This document shows, in pieces, positions 16,811 to 26,724 of a stretch of 64,000 nucleotides of DNA. The translations under genes and the position numbers were made by a program. Origin of the DNA: Bacteroidota bacterium (lineage in GTDB: Bacteria; Bacteroidota; Bacteroidia; Chitinophagales; Chitinophagaceae); NCBI GenBank assembly GCA_023424015.1, contig JAFAEM010000031.1, positions 1 to 64,000 of the forward strand, read 5' to 3'. The notes under the pieces were generated by a model. It had not been told where the DNA came from. It saw nothing but the letters and a program-made list of their open reading frames with translations, and made no database searches. How positions within the stretch are numbered: the first letter of the stretch is position 1; each line of letters begins with the position of its first letter.

Positions 16811-18040
16811 ATGCCCGATATAAAATGCCCTAATTGTCAATTCGAATTCCCGCTGGAAGAGGCCCTGAATGATGAACTGAAAGAAGCGATCGAAAAGGAA
16901 AAGCAGGAACTACGGCAAAAAATGACCGAACACCTGAGAAAAAAGGACGAGGAAATACAGCGCAGGGAAGCGGAATGGAAAGCCGCCCAGGAAAAAAGAG
17001 AAAAAGAGATCAGCCAGCAGATCGAAAATAACCTGCGCAGGAATATCACGGCCGATTTTGAAAACCAACTCAGACTACTCGAACAAAATAATAAGGATAA
17101 CGAGGAAAAACTGAAACAGGCCCGCCAAAAAGAACTTGAGTTTCTTCGCAAGGAACAGGAACTAAAAACAAAAGAAGAGGAACTCGAGATCACCGTACAA
17201 AAGCACCTGCAAAAAGAAAGAGAAAAAATTACCGAAGACGTCCGCAGGCTGGAGGAACAAAAAACAGCCAACAAGGAAACCGAATTCCAACTAAAGGTAA
17301 AAGAACTCGAGAAGCAACTCGAAGACCAGAAAAAACTGGCGGAGGAAATGCGCCGTAAAGCCGAACAGGGTTCCATGCAATTGCAGGGAGAGGTACAGGA
17401 ACTTGCCCTGGCAGAGATGCTCAACGCGGCATTCCCCTTCGACATCATCGCAGAAGTAGGTAAAGGAGTTCGAGGTGCCGATTGCATTCAAACCGTGCGG
17501 AATACGCTTGGCCAGGAATGCGGTAAAATTATTTATGAAAGTAAACGCACCGAACATTTCGGTGGCGACTGGATCGAAAAATTAAAAGCCGATATGCGCA
17601 ACCTCGGCGCTGATATTGCCATCATTGTCACGAAGACCATGCCGCGGGGCATGGATAAATTCGGTGAGAAAGACGGTGTGTGGATCTGTAGTTTCAGCGA
17701 GATCAAAGCGGTGGCATTCATGCTGCGCGACAGCATCATCAGGATCGCGCAGGCATCAAAAAGCCAGGAGAATAAAGGCGACAAAATGCATATGCTCTAT
17801 GACTACCTCACAAGCAATGAATTTGCCAGCCAGTGGAAAGCGATTCGGGAAGGATTTATGACAATGAAACTGTCCATCCAGAAAGAACGGGATGCCATGG
17901 AAAAATTATGGAAAGCAAGGGAAAAACAGCTCGAGAAAGTATTGCTGAATGCCGCACATGTGCGGGGTTCAATTGAAGGTATCGCAGGCATGGATTCTGT
18001 AGATCTCAACCTGCTGGAGGCCGGAGATACGGAAGAATAG
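16811..18040 (+). CDS. DUF2130 coiled-coil protein
   Basis: A 409-residue protein. The N-terminus has a single CPNC knuckle (residues 5-8), then a long charged coiled coil (~20-200, rich in E, K, Q and R heptads). A globular domain (~205-330) contains GVRGADCIQTV, IIYESKRTEHFGGDWIEK and GVWICSFSE; these fit DUF2130, which I recall as having a restriction-endonuclease-like core (D...E-x-K pattern). The end is helical. Its role is not established; relatives occur in many genomes without fixed neighbours. Opposite-strand reading frames here are shadows of the coiled-coil codons. Confidence 0.85.
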   Translation: MPDIKCPNCQFEFPLEEALNDELKEAIEKEKQELRQKMTEHLRKKDEEIQRREAEWKAAQEKREKEISQQIENNLRRNITADFENQLRLLEQNNKDNEEKLKQARQKELEFLRKEQELKTKEEELEITVQKHLQKEREKITEDVRRLEEQKTANKETEFQLKVKELEKQLEDQKKLAEEMRRKAEQGSMQLQGEVQELALAEMLNAAFPFDIIAEVGKGVRGADCIQTVRNTLGQECGKIIYESKRTEHFGGDWIEKLKADMRNLGADIAIIVTKTMPRGMDKFGEKDGVWICSFSEIKAVAFMLRDSIIRIAQASKSQENKGDKMHMLYDYLTSNEFASQWKAIREGFMTMKLSIQKERDAMEKLWKAREKQLEKVLLNAAHVRGSIEGIAGMDSVDLNLLEAGDTEE

Positions 18041-18063
18041 TCTTATTTAATTTTAAATTACCC

Positions 18064-18885
18064 ATGAAAAAAATACTCACTTTAATTGTTGGTTGTTTTC
18101 TTGTCATATCAGTTTTTGCTGCCCGCGTAGATACCATAACCATCTATAGCCAGGCCATGCAAAAGAGTTTTAAGTGTGTCGTCATCCAACCGGGCACCAG
18201 GTCGGGTATTGTGAAATGGCCTGTTGTGTATTTACTTCATGGTTATAGCGGTGACTACAGCAACTGGATCACCCGTGTGCCCTTACTCAGTCAATACGCT
18301 GACGATTTTAACCTGATGATCGTATGCCCCGATGGTGGTTATAGTAGTTGGTATCTGGATAGCCCGGTAGATTCAAAGAGCCGTTACGAAACTTATATCG
18401 CAAAGGAAGTCCCTGCATATATTGATAAAAATTATCCCACCATTGCCAACAGAAGCGGCAGGGCGATTACGGGGTTGAGTATGGGCGGACATGGAGGTAT
18501 GTTCCTGGGTTTCCGGCATGCTGATATCTTCGGAGCCTGTGGAAGTATGAGTGGCGGCATGGACCTTTACGCCACCCGCAATAAATATGATCTTATAAAA
18601 AGAGTGGGCGATACCGTCACGCACGCTGCAAACTGGGAAGGTCTTTCGGTAATCAATGTAGTGGAACAATACCCGGAGGATTCGCTGGCGATCATTATCG
18701 ATTGCGGCACCGAAGATTTTTTCTATGAGAGTAATCAGGCCCTGCATGCAAAAATGCTTCGCCTTAAGATCCCGCATGAATACATTGAAAGACCTGGGAA
18801 ACACGATTGGAATTACTGGCGCAACGCAGTGAAGTACCAGCTATTATTTTTCCGAAACTATTTTATAGATCGAAACTTCTTTTAG
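18064..18885 (+). CDS. Secreted esterase (esterase D / tributyrin-esterase family)
   Basis: A 273-residue alpha/beta hydrolase with a signal peptide (residues 1-20, ISVFAA). The nucleophile elbow is GLSMGG with Ser139; YLLHGYSGD supplies the oxyanion region; CGTEDF and PGKHDWNYW carry the likely Asp and His. It would cleave short-chain or carbohydrate-linked esters in the periplasm or outside. It starts 23 bp after the DUF2130 gene, and its last 42 bp overlap the convergent isoaspartyl peptidase gene. Confidence 0.88.
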   Translation: MKKILTLIVGCFLVISVFAARVDTITIYSQAMQKSFKCVVIQPGTRSGIVKWPVVYLLHGYSGDYSNWITRVPLLSQYADDFNLMIVCPDGGYSSWYLDSPVDSKSRYETYIAKEVPAYIDKNYPTIANRSGRAITGLSMGGHGGMFLGFRHADIFGACGSMSGGMDLYATRNKYDLIKRVGDTVTHAANWEGLSVINVVEQYPEDSLAIIIDCGTEDFFYESNQALHAKMLRLKIPHEYIERPGKHDWNYWRNAVKYQLLFFRNYFIDRNFF

Positions 18886-19806
18886 ACCATTGCTGCTTTT
18901 CATGGCGCGGTACATGCCTTCACTATTGAAGAGCATAGCAGCATTACCTGCGGCATCCACGCCGATCATGCCACCCTCCCCTTCCAGGCTTACCAGCTTT
19001 TCATTTACCACGATATTCATCGCGTCGTGCAGGCTGAGGCCTTTATATTCTATCAGGCAACTTACATCATATGCCGCAACGCTGCGAATAAATGGCTCGC
19101 CATGCCCAGTACAACTGATAGCACAGGTTTTGTTATTGGCATAGGTACCGGCGCCGATCAGCGGACTGTCGCCGATGCGGCCAAATTTTTTATTCGTCAT
19201 CCCGCCGGTACTTGTAGCCGCCGCGATATTTCCATCTTTATCACAGGCCACAGCGCCAACAGTGCCAAATTTTTTTTCGCGCAAAGGTTCTTCGCTTTCT
19301 GGACGGCTATGATCAAGTGAATAAGTATCAGATTCACGCACCGATTTCCATTGGTCATAACGAAACTGGCTGAAGAAATAATCATCGGGTTCCAGCTTTA
19401 TTCCCATACTCGCAGCGAATTCATTGGCGCCTTTACCACTTAGGAATACATGGTCGCTATGTTGCATAACTGCCAGTGCGAGTTCAACAGGATTTTTCAC
19501 ATTGCGCACGCCTGCCACCGCACCAGCTTTTAGTCCCGCGCCGTCCATCACGGCAGCATCCATTTCCTGAATACCTTTTTTTGTAAATACGGAGCCGCGT
19601 CCAGCATTAAAAAGAATATTATCCTCCAGTTGCACCACTGCCTGCTTTACTGCGTCGATGGCTGTGCCTCCTTTTTCCAACACGGTATATCCTGCCTGCA
19701 GGGCTTCTTCCAGGCCGCTTAGATAAGACTGCTCCAGCTCAGGCGTCATGTCCTGTCTCAATATCGTACCCGCACCACCATGCAGGGCCAGCGTGATCGT
19801 TGCCAT
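18844..19806 (-). CDS. Isoaspartyl peptidase / L-asparaginase (Ntn hydrolase)
   Basis: A 320-residue plant-type asparaginase. The autocleavage site is FGTVGAV with Thr182 as the expected nucleophile; GGMTNKKFGRIGDSPLIGAG holds the substrate-binding residues. It hydrolyses beta-aspartyl dipeptides and, less efficiently, asparagine. There is no signal peptide, so it is probably cytoplasmic. In genomes with cyanophycin genes such an enzyme can split the beta-Asp-Arg released by cyanophycinase; both cyanophycin genes lie at 57-61 kb. It is followed upstream on the same strand by an amino-acid permease at 28-bp spacing. Confidence 0.92.
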   Translation of the reverse strand: MATITLALHGGAGTILRQDMTPELEQSYLSGLEEALQAGYTVLEKGGTAIDAVKQAVVQLEDNILFNAGRGSVFTKKGIQEMDAAVMDGAGLKAGAVAGVRNVKNPVELALAVMQHSDHVFLSGKGANEFAASMGIKLEPDDYFFSQFRYDQWKSVRESDTYSLDHSRPESEEPLREKKFGTVGAVACDKDGNIAAATSTGGMTNKKFGRIGDSPLIGAGTYANNKTCAISCTGHGEPFIRSVAAYDVSCLIEYKGLSLHDAMNIVVNEKLVSLEGEGGMIGVDAAGNAAMLFNSEGMYRAMKSSNGLKEVSIYKIVSEK

Positions 19807-19833
19807 AATTAGAAAGCGAAGTTACAAATTGGC

Positions 19834-21348
19834 TCAGGTACTGGCTTTTCCTTTCCCTGCCATGTAGTAAACCGGGATACCGAGTAATACAATGACAAGA
19901 CCCAGCACTGATGTGGTCCATTTCGCATAAAGCAGGCCAAATGCCATGGTACCGGCCAGTAACATGTAAATAATAGGAATATAAGGATACCCCCACGCTT
20001 TATAAGGCCTTTCCGCATCAGGGCGCGATTTACGCAGACGGAAAATACCCCATATCGTGAGAATATAGAATACAAGTGTTATGAATACCACGTAATCGAG
20101 CAGTAAACCATACTTGCCGCTTAAGCACAGTACAGAAGCCCATATACATTGCGCCCAAAGCGCCCAGCCGGGGACATTATTCTTATTGAGTGTACCCGCT
20201 TTTGCAAGGAATAATTTATCCTTGGCCATCGTGTAATACACGCGGGCACCGGTCAGGATAAGGCCGTTATTACAACCAAATGTCGAGATCATGATCATGA
20301 CGGCGATAACGATGGTACCTGCATCACCGAAAATATGATATGAAGCTGCTGTAGCTACCCGATCCTGTCGTGGGAATGCGATCGTAGGCTCAATGGATTC
20401 AAGTGCATAAGGCACGGCACCTTCCGTAATGGGTGGTGTAAGCGGCAGCACCGCCACATACATCAAATTGGTAAGTACGTATACCACGGTTACGACCAGG
20501 GTTCCTAAAAACAGGCTGAGCCCAACATTGCGTTTGGGATTGCGGATTTCGCCCGCGATAAAGGTCACGTTTTCCCAGGCCACACTACTGAATACCGAAC
20601 CCACCATAGCCGAAGAGATCAGACCGATCGCCACCAACAACGTGGCCGGCGTTTCGAACAGGGACCAGCCGATCTGGGAACCCGCTTCATCCAGTACCGG
20701 GCGGGTAAACTTCAATTCCAGCCCCGAAGCCCAGTTTGATTCCCAAACCGATGCTTTGGCAGCGAGCAATAAGCCGAAAATAATGAGGCCAAATAAGGAC
20801 AACAATTTGGCAAGGGTAAACACTCGCTGGATAAGTTTCCCGTCCTTAATACCTCTTGTATTGACCCAGGTGAGGAAAATGATCAGCGCGATAGAAACTA
20901 GTTGCGCGGGATATAAGGTGAGCCAGTCGCCGAGTTTAAAAATCACGTTCTCCGGCGTCATATTTAGGGCAGGAACAAAATAGCCTGCAAACTTACTGAA
21001 AGCAACACCAACTGCCGCGATGGTTCCGGTTTGTATGACCGTGAAAAAACTCCAGCCATATAAAAACCCGGTAAGCGGGTTGTAGGCTTCACGCAGGAAT
21101 ACATACTGGCCGCCGGCTTTGGGGAACATGGAGGATAATTCCCCATAGCTGACCGCTGCAAATACCGTCATGATACCTGTGATCACCCATAGTAATATCA
21201 GCCAGCTCCCGGTACCAACAAGGCGGGTCATATCGGCGCTTACAATAAAGATCCCTGAGCCTATCATTGAACCGGCAACGATCAGCGTAGCATCTTTTAA
21301 TCCTAAGGTGTTTTTAAGGGAGGTCTGCTCAGCAGTAGTGGTCGTCAT
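19834..21348 (-). CDS. APC-family amino acid permease
   Basis: A ~504-residue integral membrane protein with about 12 hydrophobic segments. The first helix carries the GSMIGSGIF substrate-binding motif of the LAT/YfnA-like amino acid-polyamine-organocation group. The start at 21348 follows a short in-frame extension to 21369 that adds no feature. It would import or exchange amino acids at the inner membrane. The gene ends 27 bp before the isoaspartyl peptidase gene on the same strand, so the two may share a transcript; this suits uptake or release of Asp/Asn-derived amino acids, but specificity cannot be read. Confidence 0.9.
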   Translation of the reverse strand: MTTTTAEQTSLKNTLGLKDATLIVAGSMIGSGIFIVSADMTRLVGTGSWLILLWVITGIMTVFAAVSYGELSSMFPKAGGQYVFLREAYNPLTGFLYGWSFFTVIQTGTIAAVGVAFSKFAGYFVPALNMTPENVIFKLGDWLTLYPAQLVSIALIIFLTWVNTRGIKDGKLIQRVFTLAKLLSLFGLIIFGLLLAAKASVWESNWASGLELKFTRPVLDEAGSQIGWSLFETPATLLVAIGLISSAMVGSVFSSVAWENVTFIAGEIRNPKRNVGLSLFLGTLVVTVVYVLTNLMYVAVLPLTPPITEGAVPYALESIEPTIAFPRQDRVATAASYHIFGDAGTIVIAVMIMISTFGCNNGLILTGARVYYTMAKDKLFLAKAGTLNKNNVPGWALWAQCIWASVLCLSGKYGLLLDYVVFITLVFYILTIWGIFRLRKSRPDAERPYKAWGYPYIPIIYMLLAGTMAFGLLYAKWTTSVLGLVIVLLGIPVYYMAGKGKAST

Positions 21349-21423
21349 CAAGCAATTTTTAGCAATCAAGATAAGTATTTCATGTGATTTTATTTATCCG
21401 TTGCCTTTTTTAGTTTGAAAGAA

Positions 21424-21450
21424 AAAGCCCTCCCGGTGATTGGGAGGGCT
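21424..21450 (-). terminator. Terminator of the OmpH-like gene
   Basis: On the - strand AGCCCTCCC...GGGAGGGCT is followed by TTTTTC, 18 bp beyond the stop codon at 21468. Confidence 0.85.
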
Positions 21451-21467
21451 GTCCTGTTACATCTAAA

Positions 21468-22073
21468 TTATTTCTTTTGAGGTTTGTATTGCTCATTCAG
21501 CCCCCGTATCACTTCAGCTGTGATATTATAGATGGTATCCTTGTAATAAAACAACCCCTGCTCATATGCTACGATATACGAATAGCCCTTATCCCGGTTG
21601 AATTCTGTTAAGAAATCCTCGATCTTTTTCTTTACCCCGAGGTTTTTTCGCATGACAAAGTCCTGGTACTGGTGATCAAGTTCCTGCTTCAGATTGCGGT
21701 ATTTTTCTTCCATCTGGCGAAGCTCGTTCTGTGCTCTTTCATAATCGGCCTGAACCATGGTACCGCTTTTTTCTTTTTGCTGATACTCCATGATCTTGTT
21801 CTTGTAAGAATTTTCAAACTTGGCAAGACTGGCCGAAAATTCCTCATCTTTTTTGGATATTTCAGCTTTGATATCTCTCACCATGGAGTAATTGCTCTCC
21901 ACCGAATCCATTTCGAAATAAGCGATACGAAATGGCGCCTGGGGAGCAATTGAGTCACTTGTTGTGACCTGGGTGTCCTTAGGTCTGACAGATTTATTAC
22001 TGAACTGCAAATACAATAAATACCCTGCAACAAGGGTCAGTACTACATTCCAGGCCAACAAACCATTTTTCAT
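21468..22073 (-). CDS. OmpH/Skp-family periplasmic chaperone-like protein
   Basis: A 201-residue protein with an N-terminal hydrophobic anchor (residues 6-23) and a long helical coiled coil (~60-160) of the Skp type, followed by FLTEFNRDKGYSYIVAYEQG, the conserved end of the OmpH family. Skp trimers hold unfolded outer-membrane proteins during transit across the periplasm. The uncleaved-looking anchor is common in Bacteroidota members. It has its own promoter (22101-22108) and terminator, so it is a single-gene unit. Confidence 0.88.
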   Translation of the reverse strand: MKNGLLAWNVVLTLVAGYLLYLQFSNKSVRPKDTQVTTSDSIAPQAPFRIAYFEMDSVESNYSMVRDIKAEISKKDEEFSASLAKFENSYKNKIMEYQQKEKSGTMVQADYERAQNELRQMEEKYRNLKQELDHQYQDFVMRKNLGVKKKIEDFLTEFNRDKGYSYIVAYEQGLFYYKDTIYNITAEVIRGLNEQYKPQKK

Positions 22074-22100
22074 GTGTGCAAATTAATGATGAATAGCGGG

Positions 22101-22108
22101 CAAATATA
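22101..22108 (-). promoter_or_regulatory. -7 element TATATTTG for the OmpH-like gene
   Basis: TATATTTG matches TAnnTTTG; a TTTC lies 18 bp further upstream as a weak -33 element. Start codon is 28 bp downstream. Confidence 0.6.
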
Positions 22109-22159
22109 ATGATTCAGGTCATTTATGAAACAGTTAACAGCGAAAGTTCGTGTGGCGTC

Positions 22160-22187
22160 AGTCCTGAGTCGTGCGTAGTGAAGTGAG
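22160..22187. repeat. Degenerate heptad-register array
   Basis: AGTCCTG AGTCGTG CGTAGTG AAGTGAG keep 7-bp spacing of the AGTCGTG family seen in the rpoB-rpoC gap, but are eroded. Confidence 0.45.
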
Positions 22188-22247
22188 TGTAGCAAAAAGA
22201 GTTTTTGAAAATTATACTTGCACGATTTACGGCTATTGCGATAAAAA

Positions 22248-22273
22248 AAAGGAGCGGAAAAGTCCCGCTCCTC
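22248..22273 (-). terminator. Terminator of the rpoBC operon
   Basis: On the - strand GGAGCGGG-ACTTTT-CCGCTCC is followed by TTTTTTT, about 55 bp after the rpoC stop. Confidence 0.88.
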
Positions 22274-22280
22274 ATTATTC

Positions 22281-22328
22281 ATTTGCAAATTTTCACACTA
22301 CCACATTTTCAAATTTTCAATTTACTTA
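22281..22328. repeat. Octad-register array abutting the rpoC stop codon
   Basis: Six 8-bp units in register (ATTTGCAA ATTTTCAC ACTACCAC ATTTTCAA ATTTTCAA TTTACTTA) run into the rpoC stop codon at 22326-22328. Related octads occur at 38871-38943 and 40758-40784. Confidence 0.7.
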
Positions 22329-25300
22329 TTCTTCCTCATCAAAGGCCATGGCCTCGCGGGTGGTTTGCAGGAGTTCATATTCTTCCTTGCTACCCACGAT
22401 CATGTTCTCGAACTCGCGAAGTCCGCTACCAGCAGGTATCGGGTGACCAGTGATCACGTTCTCTTTCAGGCCAAGCATATCATCGGTCTTACCGTGTATA
22501 GCGGCTGAAGACAATACCTTGGTTGTTTCCTGGAACGAGGCTGCAGATATCCAGCTCTGTACACCCAACGAAGCTTTGGTGATACCAAGCAGTGTAGGTG
22601 AAGAAGTTGCAGGCTGTGCATCGCGGTATTCAACGAGTTTCTTATCGTTGCGGCGCAATACAGAATTCTCTTCCCTTACTTCACGCAGGCTTACGATCTG
22701 CCCGGCGCGCAGCTTGGTAGAATCACCCACATCGGTTACAACTTTCTTATCAAAGATGTAATCGTTCTCTTCAACAAACTCAAACTTATCAACAGAGTCA
22801 TCTTCGAGGAACCTGGTATCACCCGGATCAACGATACTTACTTTACGCATCATCTGGCGAACGATCACTTCAATATGCTTGTCATTGATCTTTACACCCT
22901 GCAGACGATAAACTTCCTGGATTTCGTTTACCACGTACTGTTGTACGGCAAACGGGCCCTGGATGGAAAGGATATCCTGTGGTGAAGTTTGGCCGTCACT
23001 CAAAGGAGAACCGGCTTTCACGAAGTCGCCATCCTGAGCCAGGATCTGCCTTGTTAGCGGCACCAGGTATTTCTTTTGCACACCGTCTTTTGCTTCGATA
23101 ATGATCTCACGGTTACCACGCTTGATGGCTCCCATCGAAACCACACCATCGATCTCGGAAACCACAGCGGGATTGCTTGGGTTCCGGGCTTCGAACAACT
23201 CAGTTACACGTGGCAGACCACCGGTGATATCTCTCAGCTTACCGAGTACACGCGGGATCTTCACGATTACCTGTCCGGCTTTTACTTCATCGCCTTCATC
23301 AGGAATGATATGGCTACCGGTGGGCAGGTTATATGATTTGCTTTCTTTTCCATCTACTACGATCGAAGGGATCTTTGTTTTATCACGGGTTTCAATCACC
23401 ACTTTCTCACGGTGACCAGTTTGCTCATCAGATTCTTCACGATAAGTAACACCTTCGATCACATTCTCAAACTTCAGTGTACCGTTGACCTCAGCCACGA
23501 TTACGTTGTTGAACGGATCCCATGTACAGATCACATCACCCTTACTTACCTTCTGACCATCTTTCACATTAAGTGTAGCACCGTAAGGAATATTATTAGT
23601 GATCATGAGGCGATCGTTCTTGGTATCGATGATACGCACCTCACCGGTACGACCGATAACGATCTGCACCTTCTCACCTTCGTTATTCGTGGTCATTACA
23701 GAACGCAAGCCGTCAAACTGGATCGTACCATCAAACTTGGCAATAAGCGTTGAATCTACAGCAGCAGATCCGGCCACACCACCCACGTGGAAGGTACGCA
23801 GGGTAAGCTGTGTACCAGGCTCACCGATCGACTGTGCAGCGATGATACCAACCGCATCTCCTTTCTGGGCCAGTATACCGGAAGCCAGGTTCTTACCATA
23901 ACATTTCACGCAGCATCCACGTTTGCTTTCGCAGGTGAGTACTGAACGGATCTCAATCGTTTCAATGCCTGCTTCCTCGATCTTCCTTGCAATTGCCGGA
24001 GTGATTTCCTCGCCTGCAGCGATGATCAGGTTGTCGTTTTGCAGGTCAAATACATCGTGAAGCGATATACGGCCGGCAATACGGTCAGACAATGGTTCGA
24101 TGATGTCTTCATTATCCTTTAATGCGGAAGTGGCAATACCACGTAATGTTCCGCAATCTTCTTCTGTGATTACAACGTCCTGGGCTACGTCTACCAGACG
24201 ACGGGTTAGGTAACCGGCATCGGCTGTTTTAAGGGCCGTATCCGCAAGACCTTTCCGCGCACCGTGCGTAGAGATAAAGTAATCCAATACGTTCAGTCCG
24301 CTCTTGAAGTTGGACAGGATCGGGTTTTCGATGATCTCGGAACCGGTAGAACCAGATTTTCTTGGTTTTGCCATCAATCCCCTGATACCGGCAAGCTGCT
24401 TGATCTGCTGCTTGGAACCCCGGGCGCCTGAATCCAGCATCATATACACGGAATTGAATCCCTGCTTGTCGCTGCTCAGTTCACGTATCAACGTTTCTGT
24501 GATCCGCGTATCCACACGGCTCCAGATATCTACAGTCTGGTTATATCGCTCGTTGTTTGTAATAAGACCCATGTTGTAGTTGTCCCATACCTCGTCTACT
24601 TCATTCTTCGCGTTCTCCAGCAATTCCTCTTTGATATCAGGTATGATCAGGTCATTAATACTGAATGACAGTCCACCCTGGAAGGCGGTACGGAAACCGA
24701 GCTGCTTGATATCGTCGAGGAACTTAGCCGTTTTTGGCACATTAGTGATCTCGATGATCTCACCGATGATGTCACGGAGATTTTTCTTGGTTAGCAGGGC
24801 ATTTACAAAACCAGCTTCGGCAGGAACGTACTGATTAAAGATCACGCGTCCTACGGTAGTCTCGATCAGTTTGTGCTCCAGCAAACCATCTGCATTGCGG
24901 ATATTGGCTTTCACCTTGATCCACGCATGCAGGTCGATCGCACCTTCGTTATAGGCAATGATCACTTCTTCTGTAGAATAGAATGCCTTGCCTTCTCCTT
25001 TTACCTTTTCGGTAGTTGTGGATTTTATTCCTTTAGAAAGATAATACAGACCGAGTACCATGTCCTGCGATGGCAGCGTGATCGGTGTACCATTCTGCGG
25101 GTTTAGAATATTATGTGATGCCAGCATCAACAGCTGTGCTTCCAGGATTGCCGCGTTGCTTAACGGAACGTGTACAGCCATCTGGTCACCATCAAAGTCG
25201 GCGTTGAACGCGGTTGTTACCAGCGGGTGCAGCTGTATCGCTTTACCTTCTATCAGCTTAGGCTGAAATGCCTGGATAGAAAGGCGGTGCAGCGTCGGGG

Positions 25301-26618
25301 CACGGTTGAGTAACACAGGGTGTCCTTTCAGGATATTTTCAAGGATATCCCAAACTATCGCCTCTTTTTTATCAACGAGCTTTCTCGCCGATTTTACCGT
25401 TTTCACGATACCTCTTTCGATCAGCTTACGAATAATAAATGGCTTGAAAAGCTCGGCAGCCATATCTTTTGGCAAACCGCACTCGTGCAATTTCATTTCA
25501 GGACCTACGACGATAACCGAACGACCAGAGTAGTCAACACGTTTACCCAACAGGTTCTGACGGAAACGACCTTGTTTACCCTTCAACACATCACTCAGTG
25601 ATTTCAACGCACGGCCACCCTCTGCTTTCACCGCATTTGATTTACGGCTGTTGTCAAACAAGCTGTCGATCGCTTCCTGCAACATACGTTTTTCGTTACG
25701 CAGAATCACTTCCGGCGCTTTGATCTCCAACAATCTTTTCAAACGGTTATTACGGATAATAACACGGCGATACAGGTCATTGAGATCGGATGAAGCGAAG
25801 CGACCACCATCCAGCGGCACAAGCGGACGCAGTTCAGGTGGAATAACCGGAATATATTGCATTACCATCCACTCAGGGCGGTTGGTGATACGTGTATTGG
25901 CGTCACGGAAAGCTTCAACCACACTCAGCCTCTTTAACGCATCAGCTTTCCTTTGTTGTGAAGTTTCAGTTGCCGCGGCATTACGCAGGTCAAATGAAAG
26001 CTGATCCAGATCAATGCGTTGCAGCATATCATGAACTGCTTCGGCACCCATCTTGGCGATGAACTTGTTGGGATCATCATCAGGGAGGTATTGATTATCC
26101 TTCGGCAATGTCTCCAGGATATCAAGATATTCTTCCTCTGTCAACAGGTCGCCAACATTCTGTCCTTTATCAGCACGGATACCAGATTGGATAACCACGA
26201 ACCTTTCATAGTATACGATGGTCTCAAGCTTCTTGGAGCTCACACCCAACAGGTAGCCGATCTTGTTTGGTAATGATTTAAAATACCAGATATGAACAAC
26301 AGGCACCACCAGTTTGATATGGCCCATTCTTTCACGGCGTACTTTCTTTTCAGTTACTTCCACCCCGCAGCGGTCGCAAACGATTCCTTTATAGCGGATG
26401 CGTTTGTATTTGCCGCAGGCACATTCATAATCTTTTACCGGGCCAAATATTCTTTCGCAAAACAAGCCATCTCTTTCAGGTTTGTATGTACGATAGTTGA
26501 TCGTTTCAGGCTTCAGCACTTCACCGTAGCTTCTTTCCAGGATGGTATCCGGGGAAGCCAGGCCGATGGTGATCTTTGAAAACGTAGCTCTTGGACGATT
26601 TTCTTTTTTGAATGCCAT
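22326..26618 (-). CDS. rpoC: RNA polymerase subunit beta'
   Basis: A 1430-residue beta' subunit. I take MAFKKENRPRATF at 26618 as the start, because the extension to 26702 translates the heptad array in the rpoB-rpoC gap and has no family resemblance. The zinc-binding CACGKYKRIRYKGIVCDRCG region, the catalytic NADFDGDQMA motif and the C-terminal zinc cysteines (CESKRGCCVKC) are present. The C-terminus contains repeated hybrid-motif insertions typical of Bacteroidota. It forms the active centre with RpoB. Expression is with rpoB; the gap of 97 bp is filled by an inverted heptad array. Confidence 0.99.
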   Translation of the reverse strand: MAFKKENRPRATFSKITIGLASPDTILERSYGEVLKPETINYRTYKPERDGLFCERIFGPVKDYECACGKYKRIRYKGIVCDRCGVEVTEKKVRRERMGHIKLVVPVVHIWYFKSLPNKIGYLLGVSSKKLETIVYYERFVVIQSGIRADKGQNVGDLLTEEEYLDILETLPKDNQYLPDDDPNKFIAKMGAEAVHDMLQRIDLDQLSFDLRNAAATETSQQRKADALKRLSVVEAFRDANTRITNRPEWMVMQYIPVIPPELRPLVPLDGGRFASSDLNDLYRRVIIRNNRLKRLLEIKAPEVILRNEKRMLQEAIDSLFDNSRKSNAVKAEGGRALKSLSDVLKGKQGRFRQNLLGKRVDYSGRSVIVVGPEMKLHECGLPKDMAAELFKPFIIRKLIERGIVKTVKSARKLVDKKEAIVWDILENILKGHPVLLNRAPTLHRLSIQAFQPKLIEGKAIQLHPLVTTAFNADFDGDQMAVHVPLSNAAILEAQLLMLASHNILNPQNGTPITLPSQDMVLGLYYLSKGIKSTTTEKVKGEGKAFYSTEEVIIAYNEGAIDLHAWIKVKANIRNADGLLEHKLIETTVGRVIFNQYVPAEAGFVNALLTKKNLRDIIGEIIEITNVPKTAKFLDDIKQLGFRTAFQGGLSFSINDLIIPDIKEELLENAKNEVDEVWDNYNMGLITNNERYNQTVDIWSRVDTRITETLIRELSSDKQGFNSVYMMLDSGARGSKQQIKQLAGIRGLMAKPRKSGSTGSEIIENPILSNFKSGLNVLDYFISTHGARKGLADTALKTADAGYLTRRLVDVAQDVVITEEDCGTLRGIATSALKDNEDIIEPLSDRIAGRISLHDVFDLQNDNLIIAAGEEITPAIARKIEEAGIETIEIRSVLTCESKRGCCVKCYGKNLASGILAQKGDAVGIIAAQSIGEPGTQLTLRTFHVGGVAGSAAVDSTLIAKFDGTIQFDGLRSVMTTNNEGEKVQIVIGRTGEVRIIDTKNDRLMITNNIPYGATLNVKDGQKVSKGDVICTWDPFNNVIVAEVNGTLKFENVIEGVTYREESDEQTGHREKVVIETRDKTKIPSIVVDGKESKSYNLPTGSHIIPDEGDEVKAGQVIVKIPRVLGKLRDITGGLPRVTELFEARNPSNPAVVSEIDGVVSMGAIKRGNREIIIEAKDGVQKKYLVPLTRQILAQDGDFVKAGSPLSDGQTSPQDILSIQGPFAVQQYVVNEIQEVYRLQGVKINDKHIEVIVRQMMRKVSIVDPGDTRFLEDDSVDKFEFVEENDYIFDKKVVTDVGDSTKLRAGQIVSLREVREENSVLRRNDKKLVEYRDAQPATSSPTLLGITKASLGVQSWISAASFQETTKVLSSAAIHGKTDDMLGLKENVITGHPIPAGSGLREFENMIVGSKEEYELLQTTREAMAFDEEE

Positions 26619-26654
26619 GTTTTTATTTCGATTTCTTGTTATTAACGATGTTTG

Positions 26655-26724
26655 GTGAGTCGTGAATCGTGAGTCGTGAGTGAATTTTGTACCCAAACTC
26701 ACTACTCACTATTCACTATTCAAA
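26655..26724. repeat. Inverted heptad-register array between rpoB and rpoC
   Basis: GTGAGTC GTGAATC GTGAGTC GTGAGTG (26655-26682) faces ACTCACT ACTCACT ATTCACT ATTCAAA (26697-26724), so the halves can pair around a 14-bp loop. The rpoB stop codon (26716-26718) lies inside the right half. Confidence 0.85.

Noticed and set aside
26619..26702. N-terminal extension of rpoC
   Set aside because: The extra 28 codons translate the heptad array and lack similarity to beta' subunits.
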